This document shows, piece by piece, positions 1 through 9,151 of a stretch of DNA of 64,000 nucleotides. The notes beneath the pieces are model-generated. The model saw only the letters and a list, made by a program, of their open reading frames with translations. It was not told the DNA's origin and did not search any database. How positions within the stretch are numbered: the first letter of the stretch is position 1; the number at the start of each line of letters is the position of its first letter. The position numbers and the translations under genes were made by a program. Source of the DNA: an uncultured Clostridia bacterium (GTDB taxonomy: Bacteria; Bacillota; Clostridia; TANB77; CAG-508); contig CAKPFO010000005.1 of NCBI GenBank assembly GCA_934153805.1, forward strand, positions 4,080 through 68,079. The letters are read 5' to 3'.

Positions 1-254
1 ATCACAAAAAAATCAGTTATTTGTATTTTATCTTTATATAAAACTCTTAATAATGCATACATTAGTATTAAAAACACAGTGTAAAATATTACATTATAAT
101 TAGGTACAATAATACAAATAATATATAGTATAGTTGTACATATAAATAACAGCTTTCTCTTCTCTTTTAGTCCAAATACCACTATCACATATAAATAATA
201 ATATAAGCATTCAGGAATTATTGCACATATTATATCAATTAATATATTTTCCAT
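1..254 (-). CDS. Partial multi-pass membrane protein (N-terminal 84 residues)
   Basis: An open frame starts at ATG 254-252, behind an AGGAGAG ribosome binding site, and runs without a stop to the window edge. The translation is almost entirely hydrophobic, with about three membrane segments and a short KEKRK loop after residue 28. The pattern resembles the N-terminal membrane part of GHKL-type (AgrC-like) sensor kinases, but the kinase part would lie outside the window, so no function is assigned. It may be host sequence next to the left prophage end. Confidence 0.55.
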   Translation of the reverse strand, partial: MENILIDIICAIIPECLYYYLYVIVVFGLKEKRKLLFICTTILYIICIIVPNYNVIFYTVFLILMYALLRVLYKDKIQITDFFV

Positions 255-336
255 ATTCTCTCTCCTTTATCTTTTGTTATTACACTATATTCATATAGTT
301 ATATATTTAGAACTATAATTTATTTTTTTATTTTAC

Positions 337-365
337 TTGACATAAAAATCAAATTATATTATAAT
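337..365 (+). promoter_or_regulatory. Consensus sigma-A promoter
   Basis: TTGACA (337-342), 17 bases, TATAAT (360-365): a perfect consensus. Transcription would start near 372 and read rightward into a short hairpin-terminated unit, opposite to the neighbouring prophage genes. Confidence 0.7.
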
Positions 366-371
366 AAAAAT

Positions 372-443
372 GCAATAAGTTTTACTTATGCGTAAAGAAA
401 GAGGAGATAGCCCAAGTCGCAAATAGAGTCTATCTCTTCTTTT
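372..443 (+). ncRNA. Short transcript ending in a hairpin, with a 12-codon ORF
   Basis: Downstream of the consensus promoter is a 14-bp stem (397-410 with 430-443, two G-U pairs) with a 19-nt loop, followed by a T-rich run, which looks like an intrinsic terminator. A 12-codon ORF, MRKERGDSPSRK, runs from 388 to 426 across the 5' arm and loop, but no Shine-Dalgarno precedes it. The unit could be a small regulatory RNA (for example a type I antitoxin-like RNA) or a leader peptide. I do not recognise the peptide. Confidence 0.45.
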
Positions 444-652
444 CGTTTTATTAAAACAAGTCTGTTTTTATTGTATCATTATAATATTATTTTTTCAATA
501 TCTTTTTTACATTTTTTTAATTTGTCGAAACATGCAAACAACGGATAAAAAGGTAGAGTCCGAAGACTCTACTGTATGTTGAGTTTTTGAACGAATAAAG
601 TTCTCATTAACTATAACGTAAAGTTTAGGTTCTGTCAAGAATTTGTCGAAAT
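444..652. other. Intergenic region with one perfect hairpin
   Basis: No gene is visible. It holds a perfect 8-bp stem with a CGAA tetraloop (GTAGAGTC at 553-560, GACTCTAC at 565-572) without a strong U-run. TTTGTCGAAA occurs at 521-530 and 642-651. Confidence 0.5.
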
Positions 653-680
653 AAAAAAAGACTATTGCTAGTCTTTTTTA
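653..680 (-). terminator. Bidirectional intrinsic terminator
   Basis: An 11-bp stem (AAAAAAGACTA, loop TTGC, TAGTCTTTTTT) is flanked by A and T runs. It overlaps the stop codon of the minus-strand membrane gene and can serve both strands. Confidence 0.7.
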
Positions 681-1165
681 TTTTTTATTATATTTTCTCT
701 CTTTGGATTATATTTTCCATTTGATGCGTTATTGGCTTTTAATATAATTTTTAATAATTCTGTTAGATTATCGTTAAATAAATATTTTACTATAATTCTT
801 ACTAATACAAATATCTCTGCAATTCCTCCAGTTATAAAAATATTAAATGTAGTATCAGCATATTTTAAAACATTACACCCTTTTAATACAAAAAATATAT
901 TCAACGTTACTAACTGTATTATTAGTATTGCAATTAAAATAATTGCATATCTTCCTTTTAATTTGGTATCACTTTCTATTTTATCAGCAAATAAATTAGT
1001 AATTCTATCATTCATATTCCATTTTTTTGAAACTTCGTCTATAGGTTTTACATCTTCTTTTGCCTCACTTATTTCATTTTTGGAATTAAACATTCCCATT
1101 ATAACTTCTTTTAATAATTCATCTTTTTTTTCATTTTTTGCAGGACTTTTATTATATTGACTCAT
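668..1165 (-). CDS. Accessory membrane protein coupled to ImmA-like protease
   Basis: 165 aa. The N-terminal 75 residues are charged and cytoplasmic-looking. Two or three hydrophobic segments follow (about 75-95 and 108-128), then a basic tail. The start overlaps the stop of the ImmA/IrrE gene (ATGA), so the two are translationally coupled and share the promoter at 1713-1741. I do not recognise the family. Its position at the end of the prophage, outside the late operon, with its own promoter, fits a lysogenic-conversion or superinfection-exclusion gene; that is inference. Confidence 0.65.
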   Translation of the reverse strand: MSQYNKSPAKNEKKDELLKEVIMGMFNSKNEISEAKEDVKPIDEVSKKWNMNDRITNLFADKIESDTKLKGRYAIILIAILIIQLVTLNIFFVLKGCNVLKYADTTFNIFITGGIAEIFVLVRIIVKYLFNDNLTELLKIILKANNASNGKYNPKRENIIKNKKD

Positions 1166-1659
1166 AATAAACCTAAAATGTCTAATCTTACGGTCATAGC
1201 AGAAACCGAAACATCAAACAATTGAGACAGTTCCGTTATTGTATTATTTTCATTATATATCTTTTCTAAAAGGGTTTTATTCATAAGTAAAGCTCCTGCA
1301 AAATAGTCTACTTCTTTTTCTCTCTCTTTTTCTTCTTCATTTGGTATTCTAAACATTATATCAACATGAACATCATCATTTTCTAAAATATCTTTGTGTA
1401 AAAAGAAATGACCTATTTCATGAGCTATTGTAAATCTTTGATTTTCTCTTGTATCATTTTCATTAACTAAAATTTCAAATTCATTTGTACTTCTATTATA
1501 TCTTATTGCTCCAGAAATCTTTTTATCCAAGTTTCCTTTGTATACTTTAATATCATTTGCTTTTGCAATTCCAATAACATCAACAGGAATTTTATACATA
1601 TCATTTTTTAATAATATACTAGATGTTAATTCTTCTAAACTTTTATTTATTTTGTTCAT
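1162..1659 (-). CDS. ImmA/IrrE-family metallopeptidase
   Basis: 165 aa. It contains the zinc-protease motif HEIGH (in TIAHEIGHFFLH, about residue 80) followed by FAGALLM, typical of the ImmA/IrrE family (DUF955). Family members such as ImmA of ICEBs1 cleave or inactivate HTH repressors of mobile elements. No HTH domain is fused here. A good GGAGG site precedes ATG 1659. It sits far from the repressor (36.2 kb) and has its own TTGATT-N17-TATAAT promoter, so it is probably expressed in the lysogen. Its target could be the prophage repressors or a host or competing-phage regulator. Confidence 0.85.
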   Translation of the reverse strand: MNKINKSLEELTSSILLKNDMYKIPVDVIGIAKANDIKVYKGNLDKKISGAIRYNRSTNEFEILVNENDTRENQRFTIAHEIGHFFLHKDILENDDVHVDIMFRIPNEEEKEREKEVDYFAGALLMNKTLLEKIYNENNTITELSQLFDVSVSAMTVRLDILGLL

Positions 1660-1712
1660 ATAAACTCCTCCCCATTAATATTATTTACTACTATATCATT
1701 TATTACACCAAC

Positions 1713-1741
1713 ATTATATATTAAAAAATTTAATAAATCAA
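1713..1741 (-). promoter_or_regulatory. Promoter of the ImmA operon
   Basis: On the minus strand: TTGATT (1741-1736), 17 bases, TATAAT (1718-1713), about 55 bases upstream of the ImmA start. Confidence 0.6.
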
Positions 1742-1852
1742 TACTTTTTGTTTTATTTGTATTTTAGCAATATCCGCCAAAAAATCGGCACCCCACAATC
1801 GATTTTAAGGCATTTTTATTTCTTGTTAGAGTAATTATATTCCTTGATTTTC

Positions 1853-1881
1853 TTGACTTTTGGAGATTTTTCACGTATAGT
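1853..1881 (+). promoter_or_regulatory. Promoter of the 88-aa plus-strand gene
   Basis: TTGACT (1853-1858), 17 bases, TATAGT (1876-1881), about 40 bases upstream of the gene at 1920. It is divergent from the ImmA promoter; the 111 bases between them contain no gene. Confidence 0.6.
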
Positions 1882-1919
1882 ATCAATAAAGAATTATTAA
1901 AAAAAGGAGGCTTTTAGAA

Positions 1920-2186
1920 ATGAAATATGATCCAGAAAAAAATGAACTTACACATTTGATAAAATATAAAGAAAAAGAATTCAATAAAGAAACATTAATA
2001 GATGAATTAAAAAATAGGTTTGATGTAAAATCAATTGAAGATGAAAATAATAATCTTATAATTACTTTAAATAATAAAAAAGAATATGTATTCAATTATG
2101 ATGATTCTATTAATGAAAAAATTAAAATCTATGATGTTTATGAATTAGCTCGTGACTTACCATTAGCAGACACAAATGATAATTAG
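1920..2186 (+). CDS. Small acidic accessory protein, unknown
   Basis: 88 aa, soluble, with charged alpha/beta-looking sequence. A strong AAAGGAGG site lies 10 bases before the ATG and a near-consensus promoter lies upstream. It is the only plus-strand gene in the left half of the prophage, flanked by its own promoter and a hairpin: a classical moron arrangement. I recognise no domain. Confidence 0.75.
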   Translation: MKYDPEKNELTHLIKYKEKEFNKETLIDELKNRFDVKSIEDENNNLIITLNNKKEYVFNYDDSINEKIKIYDVYELARDLPLADTNDN

Positions 2187-2209
2187 AGCAGTACAATTAA
2201 GTACTGCTC
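2186..2209. terminator. Hairpin between convergent genes
   Basis: A perfect 9-bp stem (GAGCAGTAC / GTACTGCTC, 6-nt loop) fills the gap between convergent genes. There is no U-run, so termination strength is doubtful. Confidence 0.45.
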
Positions 2210-2764
2210 CTAGCTATATGGATTAATACCATTACAATCTTTTTGATATGCAATTAAATATTCAAGTATATCATTATAATTTTTAATTATTTTACCTGTA
2301 TATGGATTTTGTTTTTCTAATAAATATTCTTCATTTATTTTTTCTTTTCCATCTATAATATTTTGTAATCTTATTGGATTATTTATAATGCTATTTAAAC
2401 TTTCTTTATTTGAGTTATCACTTACTTTTTTAAAATTATTTTCTTGTTTTTCTTTATTATCTTTTTTTAATATAGATATAAAAAAGCTAATAATAACCAT
2501 TAATATTGTTATTATTGTCATTATAAAATTTTCTCCACATAAAGCAATAGTAAAAGAACTTAATGGATTTTTATTAGCTATACTAGCTCCTATTGCTAAT
2601 ATACAAGCTAATAATATTGTTGTAGGATTATGACCACTTATAAATATATCAATAAAATCGCATATTATTATAGCTATTAATCCTATAATAATGCAAATTA
2701 AATTTTCTGTAAAAAAACCATAAACTCCTACAATCGAAAATACTAATTCAATAATTCCTAACAT
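2210..2764 (-). CDS. Membrane protein ending in a scaffold-like NPYTGK motif
   Basis: 184 aa from ATG 2764, which follows GGAGG; an upstream ATG in the same frame lacks such a site. There are about four hydrophobic segments in residues 1-105, then a charged linker, then a C-terminal stretch with KQNPYTGK, EYL and D-x2-G-x2-P. The same pattern occurs in the capsid scaffold protein at 17388-18203 (KQNPYTGKSI...EYL...D..G..P), so the two proteins share a short module although their other parts are unrelated. A TATAAT-like -10 lies upstream, so it may be transcribed separately from the late operon. Function unknown. Confidence 0.7.
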   Translation of the reverse strand: MLGIIELVFSIVGVYGFFTENLICIIIGLIAIIICDFIDIFISGHNPTTILLACILAIGASIANKNPLSSFTIALCGENFIMTIITILMVIISFFISILKKDNKEKQENNFKKVSDNSNKESLNSIINNPIRLQNIIDGKEKINEEYLLEKQNPYTGKIIKNYNDILEYLIAYQKDCNGINPYS

Positions 2765-2849
2765 TTCTATACCTCCCATATAATATATATTATACAAGAT
2801 GTATATTGAAAACTTTGTCGAAACTTGTCATATAATACAAAATATTGTT

Positions 2850-5800
2850 TTAATATTTATATGTTCCATCTTTATAAAAAGTAACTCCAAACAATTTAAG
2901 AACTTCTTTTTGTCTTTCCTCTTTATAATTACTCTTTATGTAGTTAACTACTAATTCTTTTTGATATTTATTTGATGGTTTACAATCTAGTGCATAAAGA
3001 ATTAATTTTTGAGTATAAGATGCTCCTTGTATGCTATTTATATAATCAAATCTTTTAGCACTTCCACTTCCTATTATAGATTTTCCATTTTCTGAGCCAT
3101 CATCTTTTTTATCTGCATTGAACTTTTCATTGTTTTCTGCTAATTTATATTTTAAATATTTATCAATGTTTAATCCGTCTTCTTTATCTTTAAAAAGGTC
3201 TTTTACAATAGAATATTTTTTATCTGTATCAGACAATATATAATTTTCATACAATGTTTGTTTTTCCTTATTACTATAATTTGAACTAGATAAAACTTCT
3301 AATTTTTCTTTATCTTTTTTTAAATCTTTTGTTTTAAATTTATAATCATAATAAGATTTTGCACTTACACTATTTAATGTTTCTCTTTTCTTTTTATATT
3401 CTTTTGAGTCAATTCCTAATACTTCGTATTTAGCTTTAGAATAAGAATCACTTACTATTTCATTAATTGTATTAGCTTTCTGTTCATTATTTAATTTCTT
3501 ATACTCACTATCTTTCATTAGTGAACTTAGTGAGCTTTCTACATATTTTCCTGAAATAGTTTGAAATCTATTTCTTTCCTCTGCATTCATAACGATTTTT
3601 TTACCTTTATTGTCTATATAATAAGGTGCTGTTCTAGGAAATATAGTCTTATCTCCTACATCTTTATAAATATTATATATTTCTTGACCTACTTCACTTA
3701 ATTTACCTTTATTTACATTGGATGGATTAAACATTACATTCCATAAACTATTATCTCCTCCATATTTTTGTATTTGATTTCCTAAAGTATCTACAGAAGC
3801 AGGTAATGTTTTACTTAATCCTGGTATTTTTGCTTTAAAAGAATTAACTGCACTTTCTATTGGTTTATCATATTCAAAAGTTGTCCTTTGAGTTCCGTCT
3901 ATCATATCTGATATTTGTTTGCTAAATGTTGGAATAGCTCTTGCTGGTAAATTTAAAACTTGATTAATTATACCTGAAAAAAATCCATCATTATCATTTA
4001 ATACTTCATTTATAGATTGCAAGAAAGACTGTTCTAATAAAACACTTCCAGCTGTATCCATATTCCCAACAATTCCTTCTAATAAAGCCTTATTTTTATC
4101 TTCGGAATTAACAATATTAGTCATTATAGATAGATGGGCTGATACAGGTTGAGCCCAATCATAAGTAAATGTTTTATCTCCTATTTTTATTGAATAACTA
4201 CTTATTCCAAGAGAATTTTTCATAAAATTTTTGACGTCTTTATCTTTATCAGGTTCTCCTGTTGCAATTCCAGCTTTTGCTAAAGCATATGCTACTACAT
4301 ATAAAAAACTACCTGCTGTTGCTTTTCCTAAATTTTGTACAAATTTATGCTGTAATTGTGCGGCATATTGTCCTGTTTTTAATGAATTTTTCAATTTTAC
4401 ACCTGATACTAATGTATTTACTAAACCTGCTGGAGAATAATCTACTATAGCTTTAGTTAAATTAGCTGGAGTCTTTGCAAAAGGTATTAGTATATCCCCA
4501 AGTCCATAGCTTAATCCTTTCTTTTTCCCAACTTTTCCATTCAAAGCATTTCTTATACTTAAAACTGTTTGAGTATAAGCATTATTATCTTGCCAAGTTC
4601 TTTGAAGAGCTTCTGTAGTTGCTATATCTATCATTTCTTGTGTAGGTGTTGTAGCATTATTTAGAGCTAATTGATTATTAATAGAATTAGTAAAAGTAGC
4701 TTCGTAAAAACCTCTATCTCCCACATCTAATGCAAAAGACAATAAACTATCTACTCTATTTAAATTCTTACCTATTAAATTTTTATCACTAAAACTTTTA
4801 CCCTCTCCTATTTCAAATCTATTACCTTCAATGTTTCTTGTATTTACTCCGTTCTTAAAATCACTATATGACTCATATATACCTTTTCCGAAACCTTTAG
4901 AATAACTCTTTATGTTAAAGTTTCCAGTTGTCCTTACTCCTGTTTTTTTAGATATTAATTTATCTATTCCAGTAGAAACACTATCACTAAACATATTTAC
5001 TGGCATAATAACTGCATTACCTAAAACATTTCTTACTTGTGTCTTTGGATTAAATAACATAGAAATTCTCATCCAAGTTTTAACCTTTTGCCCAACATTA
5101 GAAGGAAGTTTATCTGTTATTAATTTCTGTATTTTTGCAAGTTCTAATTTTTTATTATATCCATCTTCCATAGTTGAAACTTTTTGCATAGTCTCTTTTA
5201 TAAATTCTGTATCTTGTGGAGTTAAATTAAAATCTTTTGCATTTTTATCAATCCAAGCTTTAGACTTACCATCTACTAACTTATTGTATGCCTCTGTTAA
5301 TTCACTTTGAGCATAATAAAACATACCTTCAGGAGTTAATCTTGAAAGTATATTATAAGCCTGTACTGTTTGACCTGCAGTTGTTCCTATATCTCTCATT
5401 TTCTTTGCTACTTCTACAGCACTTTGATAATCTCCTGTATCTTGATATTGTTTTAAAAGTATCCAACCTTTTGCAACATCTTCAGCATTTGCTGATTTAC
5501 TTTCTTTACAATACCATTTGTTTACTTCTTGTTGTCCATTTTCTTGTAAACTCTTATATGCTTTTTCTAATGTTTGCTCATTAGTTATTCCTTTATAGTA
5601 TCTAATATTTTCTTCTTTTCCCATTTGTTGTCTTAAGTCTTCATTTAAAAATTTTGCATCTGTAACTATATTAGATAAGAAACTACTCTCTCTATTTCCT
5701 TTTACATACTTTTTTATTTTTAGTTTTGGAGTTGTACTCGCATCTTCCATAGTTAGATTTGATATTTCTGTTGGATTTAATGTTTTATCTTTTTGTTTTG

Positions 5801-8039
5801 TATACTCTCCAGTAGCTAAAGTATTATTTGTTTGTTGAGCTGTAGGCAATGAATTATTTTCTATTTTCGATGCAACGCTTTGTGTATTATTTTCCCCATT
5901 TTGCATAGAATAGTTAGTAGGTTTGACATTTTCATTTGAAAGTGTTATACTATTAGCAGTAGCATTACTATTAGTATTGTTACTACCAATATTAGATTCA
6001 TTTGAATCCAAAAAGTTACTGACTCTTGGCAATTGTAGCCTTGCCTCAGTAACTTTTTTTATTACACCTCTATCAATATCATACAATAAATTTCCATTTT
6101 TTATATTGTCTTGCATAAATTTATCATAATTATTTCTTCCATATGCACTTGTCATGACATTAGTATTAATAATAATGTCGTTTACCCTTCCTAAACCATC
6201 TATTTTTATGCTTGCAATTATTGGTCTATCTTGTTTGTCTGCTAAATATGTAGTTAAAACAATACTATCATCCTTAGTATTAGACTTTACAACATCTAAT
6301 GGATTATTTATTGCTTCTGGTAATTGTTTGACTATATCTTCCCCTAAATTGTGATAATTTGCACCTACATATTTACCACTTTCATTCATAATCGTATCTA
6401 AATGTTTTTGTGTCATTGTAATTGGTAAATCTGGTAGTCCTATATCTTTTAATACTTGTGGAGTTTTTCCTAATACTAGCATATCTTTTTTAGGAAATGT
6501 TCCATTTTTAACTGCATCTATTTGTTTTGAAAAATTGTTGCTATCCTTTTTTATTTGCATTGACAATTGATTTTGAGCCGTTTTATTTTCTTGCTGAATA
6601 ATCTGCTGTGTTTGTATATTATTAGTGCTATTTTCTTGTTTATTTGCATTATCTATTATGTCTTGTGCTTCTTGTAATCTTAATTGAGCTTCGTCTTCTT
6701 TTATATCTGTTTTTTCTTGCATAAATACATTATTTGTAACTAACTCATTCATTTGTGCATATTTAGATTTTAATTCGCTAGTTAGTTCTGTATTACTTGG
6801 ATTTTTCTTTAATTCTTTTTTGATGTCTTCTATGTCTTCGTTCAGTAATTCTGCTTGCGCTTTTACATCAGTTCTTAATCCTGCTTCATTTATTGCTTGA
6901 GCTAAATTAAGTTTGTCATTATTTACTATTTGTCCGACTTCATATGCAGAACTTCCCATGCCCATTAGTGAAGCAGAAAGAAAAGCTATTCCAAATTGCT
7001 CTCCTACTTCTTCCCAGTTCCATTTTTCACTAAATGTAGCACCTCTTCCATTGCTTACTTTGTCTATTGCTTTGTCAAACATTTTGTTTAAAGTATATGA
7101 CGCAATTTCCTCTGAACCTTCAGCTAAACCTTGTACTCCTGTTCTTACAAGTAATTTTCCAAATCCTGATGAAATTCTGCTAGAGACTGCATTTGACAAA
7201 CTTCTATCCCATGAACCAACTGGACCAAATAGACCACTTGCTCTTTCTACTGCTGTTTCTATTGCACCTTGTCCTAACCCTCTTATCCAAGCTTGCGTAT
7301 TGGTTACTCCTTCTTTACTATAAGATTCATTTAATCCTCCTGCAGAAGCAGTTGAAAACATTAGCCCTGTTCCTATTTTAGATGTTAACGGATTCATCTC
7401 AAAGGCCATTAACCCTGTAGAATATCCCATACTAGCTAATGTTTCTTCACTTTTATCTCCTAAAACAGAATTAGGTCTTAAGTCTTTTTGAATATTATCA
7501 AACAATTCCTTATTTCTATCTTCCATTGCCGTTTGTCTTATTCTATTAGCCCAATCTTTATTTCCAGCCCAGTCAACTATTTGTGCAGCAACATGAGTTC
7601 CAATATCAGATGCACCTTCTCCTATTCTTCCAATACCTTCAACAAAACTTGCTCCAGCATTAGCCAAAGTCGAACCTACTGTTTTTGAAACATCTCCAAA
7701 TTGATATCCATCATCAAAAGCATTTGACGACTTAACAAAACCGCTAGTATCTTTTATTGTTTGTTTTGATACTCCTATATTGCTTATAGTATTTTTATTT
7801 TGGTCTGTTTCTAAGTTATTCTGTCTGTAACCATATCTATTACTTGCTGTTGGTAAGCTTACTGTTTGAGGATTTTCTTTTGAAAAATTTGAATTTATAT
7901 TATTTATTTGTTCTTTTATTTTAGATTTTCTTTTCTGTTCTTGTTCTTTTTGAATTTCCTCATTTTTCTTGTAATAATAGACATCCTCATATAATTCATC
8001 TTTCTCTAATTTATTTAATTTTGAATAATCAAATCCCAT
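2850..8039 (-). CDS. 1729-aa polyvalent/ejection protein with MuF-C-like domain
   Basis: Order of parts: charged N-terminal coiled region (1-60); small-residue-rich, membrane-active-looking segment (about 110-350); Gln/Asn-rich linker; a domain at about 515-670 resembling the phage MuF C-terminal domain (VLGKTP, then HNLGEDIV and YDIDRGVIKKV); a second linker; a helical domain (about 780-1010) of the kind seen in large polyvalent proteins; a hydrophobic helix near 1190-1210; a charged helical C-terminus. It is the last gene of the late operon, after a LysM/coiled-coil protein, and there is no tape measure. By analogy with P22 gp16/gp20 and with polyvalent proteins it is probably packaged in the capsid and ejected with the DNA. 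Enzymatic activity of the MuF-C part is not shown by the sequence. Confidence 0.75.
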   Translation of the reverse strand: MGFDYSKLNKLEKDELYEDVYYYKKNEEIQKEQEQKRKSKIKEQINNINSNFSKENPQTVSLPTASNRYGYRQNNLETDQNKNTISNIGVSKQTIKDTSGFVKSSNAFDDGYQFGDVSKTVGSTLANAGASFVEGIGRIGEGASDIGTHVAAQIVDWAGNKDWANRIRQTAMEDRNKELFDNIQKDLRPNSVLGDKSEETLASMGYSTGLMAFEMNPLTSKIGTGLMFSTASAGGLNESYSKEGVTNTQAWIRGLGQGAIETAVERASGLFGPVGSWDRSLSNAVSSRISSGFGKLLVRTGVQGLAEGSEEIASYTLNKMFDKAIDKVSNGRGATFSEKWNWEEVGEQFGIAFLSASLMGMGSSAYEVGQIVNNDKLNLAQAINEAGLRTDVKAQAELLNEDIEDIKKELKKNPSNTELTSELKSKYAQMNELVTNNVFMQEKTDIKEDEAQLRLQEAQDIIDNANKQENSTNNIQTQQIIQQENKTAQNQLSMQIKKDSNNFSKQIDAVKNGTFPKKDMLVLGKTPQVLKDIGLPDLPITMTQKHLDTIMNESGKYVGANYHNLGEDIVKQLPEAINNPLDVVKSNTKDDSIVLTTYLADKQDRPIIASIKIDGLGRVNDIIINTNVMTSAYGRNNYDKFMQDNIKNGNLLYDIDRGVIKKVTEARLQLPRVSNFLDSNESNIGSNNTNSNATANSITLSNENVKPTNYSMQNGENNTQSVASKIENNSLPTAQQTNNTLATGEYTKQKDKTLNPTEISNLTMEDASTTPKLKIKKYVKGNRESSFLSNIVTDAKFLNEDLRQQMGKEENIRYYKGITNEQTLEKAYKSLQENGQQEVNKWYCKESKSANAEDVAKGWILLKQYQDTGDYQSAVEVAKKMRDIGTTAGQTVQAYNILSRLTPEGMFYYAQSELTEAYNKLVDGKSKAWIDKNAKDFNLTPQDTEFIKETMQKVSTMEDGYNKKLELAKIQKLITDKLPSNVGQKVKTWMRISMLFNPKTQVRNVLGNAVIMPVNMFSDSVSTGIDKLISKKTGVRTTGNFNIKSYSKGFGKGIYESYSDFKNGVNTRNIEGNRFEIGEGKSFSDKNLIGKNLNRVDSLLSFALDVGDRGFYEATFTNSINNQLALNNATTPTQEMIDIATTEALQRTWQDNNAYTQTVLSIRNALNGKVGKKKGLSYGLGDILIPFAKTPANLTKAIVDYSPAGLVNTLVSGVKLKNSLKTGQYAAQLQHKFVQNLGKATAGSFLYVVAYALAKAGIATGEPDKDKDVKNFMKNSLGISSYSIKIGDKTFTYDWAQPVSAHLSIMTNIVNSEDKNKALLEGIVGNMDTAGSVLLEQSFLQSINEVLNDNDGFFSGIINQVLNLPARAIPTFSKQISDMIDGTQRTTFEYDKPIESAVNSFKAKIPGLSKTLPASVDTLGNQIQKYGGDNSLWNVMFNPSNVNKGKLSEVGQEIYNIYKDVGDKTIFPRTAPYYIDNKGKKIVMNAEERNRFQTISGKYVESSLSSLMKDSEYKKLNNEQKANTINEIVSDSYSKAKYEVLGIDSKEYKKKRETLNSVSAKSYYDYKFKTKDLKKDKEKLEVLSSSNYSNKEKQTLYENYILSDTDKKYSIVKDLFKDKEDGLNIDKYLKYKLAENNEKFNADKKDDGSENGKSIIGSGSAKRFDYINSIQGASYTQKLILYALDCKPSNKYQKELVVNYIKSNYKEERQKEVLKLFGVTFYKDGTYKY

Positions 8040-8049
8040 TTTATCTCCT

Positions 8050-9129
8050 CTAATCTAAATCTAAATATTTTCTTAAGTCTACTCCTAGATTATTACCCCA
8101 ATTTAATATTTGTTCATTTGTTGCGTCTGGAGTTATTTGTAAGGTAGCATATCGACCTGCTGGTGTTTTTACAGCTATTACATCATTAGCTAATTTTGTA
8201 ACTGTATAACCACTATTGTCTGTAAAGTCCCCTGTACCTGTTGTCGTTTTCTTTGAAGATGATGAACTACCCGAGCTACTAGCTTTTTTTTTAGCAAGTG
8301 CAAATTCTTGTCTCCATTGGTCATCTTCTACTGCATCTCTTTCCTTCTGATAATTAAAGTTTCTATCGCTTATTAATTTGTTGTAATCGTAATTTGCAAA
8401 ATTCATATAATTGTTTAGTGCATCTTGATATTTTTGATAAGCTAATTCATTTCCGTATTTTTGTAATTCCAATTTAGCATTTTCTACATCAGCTAGCAAT
8501 TCACTTTCTTTTATTGAATATTGTAAATTAGACTCATTTAATTGCTTATTTATATCATTTATTGAATTATCTCTATTTGTTTGCAATGTAGCGAGATTGT
8601 TTCCATATGCATTTTCTACATTAGCATATGCACTCCCTACTAATCCACTTGTGTTTAAACCTGCTTGTGATAACTGTTGTTCTACACTTTTCTTTCCTAA
8701 CATAGAATTTATATAAGCTTGTCTTGCATTATCATTATATGTTTGCATTACATTATCCTTTTGTGAATTGATTTGATTAGCTGACAATTCTTTTTTTTGT
8801 TGAAGAGCTTGTTTTTGTTGTTCTGCTATTTTTTCATACTGAGCAAGTAATGCTTGGGTATCATTTCCAGTATTTGCAGTTGCATTTTTAGCATATTCTT
8901 CTGCTAATTGTTGAGTTGTTTGAGTAGGTGTAGTATTAGTCTGTTGTACTGGAGCTGTTGTCTGTGTTGCTTGAGCAGTTTGACCTGGTAAATTTAAACT
9001 TTTTCCTGCATAAATTCTATTAGCATTTGTTATATATGGGTTCAACCCCATTAATGTATTTACATCTGTATTATATCTTTTAGCAATACCACTTAATGTA
9101 TCTCCACTTTGTATTGTGTATGTTGACAT
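8050..9129 (-). CDS. LysM-domain coiled-coil virion protein
   Basis: 359 aa. Residues 1-50 form one LysM domain (YTIQSGDTLSGIAKRYNT...NRIYAGKSL), which binds peptidoglycan. A Gln/Thr-rich linker and a long Gln/Asn-rich helical region (about 75-290) follow, then a small C-terminal domain with GYTVTKL and VAVKTPAGRYATLQ. There is no catalytic domain. It lies downstream of the lysis genes, separated from them by a terminator, and just before the polyvalent protein, so a role in the virion at DNA entry is more likely than in host lysis. Confidence 0.75.
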   Translation of the reverse strand: MSTYTIQSGDTLSGIAKRYNTDVNTLMGLNPYITNANRIYAGKSLNLPGQTAQATQTTAPVQQTNTTPTQTTQQLAEEYAKNATANTGNDTQALLAQYEKIAEQQKQALQQKKELSANQINSQKDNVMQTYNDNARQAYINSMLGKKSVEQQLSQAGLNTSGLVGSAYANVENAYGNNLATLQTNRDNSINDINKQLNESNLQYSIKESELLADVENAKLELQKYGNELAYQKYQDALNNYMNFANYDYNKLISDRNFNYQKERDAVEDDQWRQEFALAKKKASSSGSSSSSKKTTTGTGDFTDNSGYTVTKLANDVIAVKTPAGRYATLQITPDATNEQILNWGNNLGVDLRKYLDLD

Positions 9130-9151
9130 ATTTTCCCTCCTATAAAAAATT

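Noticed and set aside
732..1160. Plus-strand open frame opposite the membrane gene
   Set aside because: No ribosome site, and it is the antisense of a better-supported coupled gene. The same applies to other antisense frames in rpoB, rpoC and the late genes.
521..2823. TTTGTCGAAA at 521, 642 and 2814, matching the Spo0A box
   Set aside because: A 7-base core in an AT-rich 64-kb window is expected several times by chance, and no arrangement with a promoter was convincing.
3000..8000. Siphovirus or myovirus tape measure protein as identity of the 1729-aa product
   Set aside because: It is not followed by tail genes, the window has no tail tube or sheath, and its domains fit polyvalent/ejection proteins.
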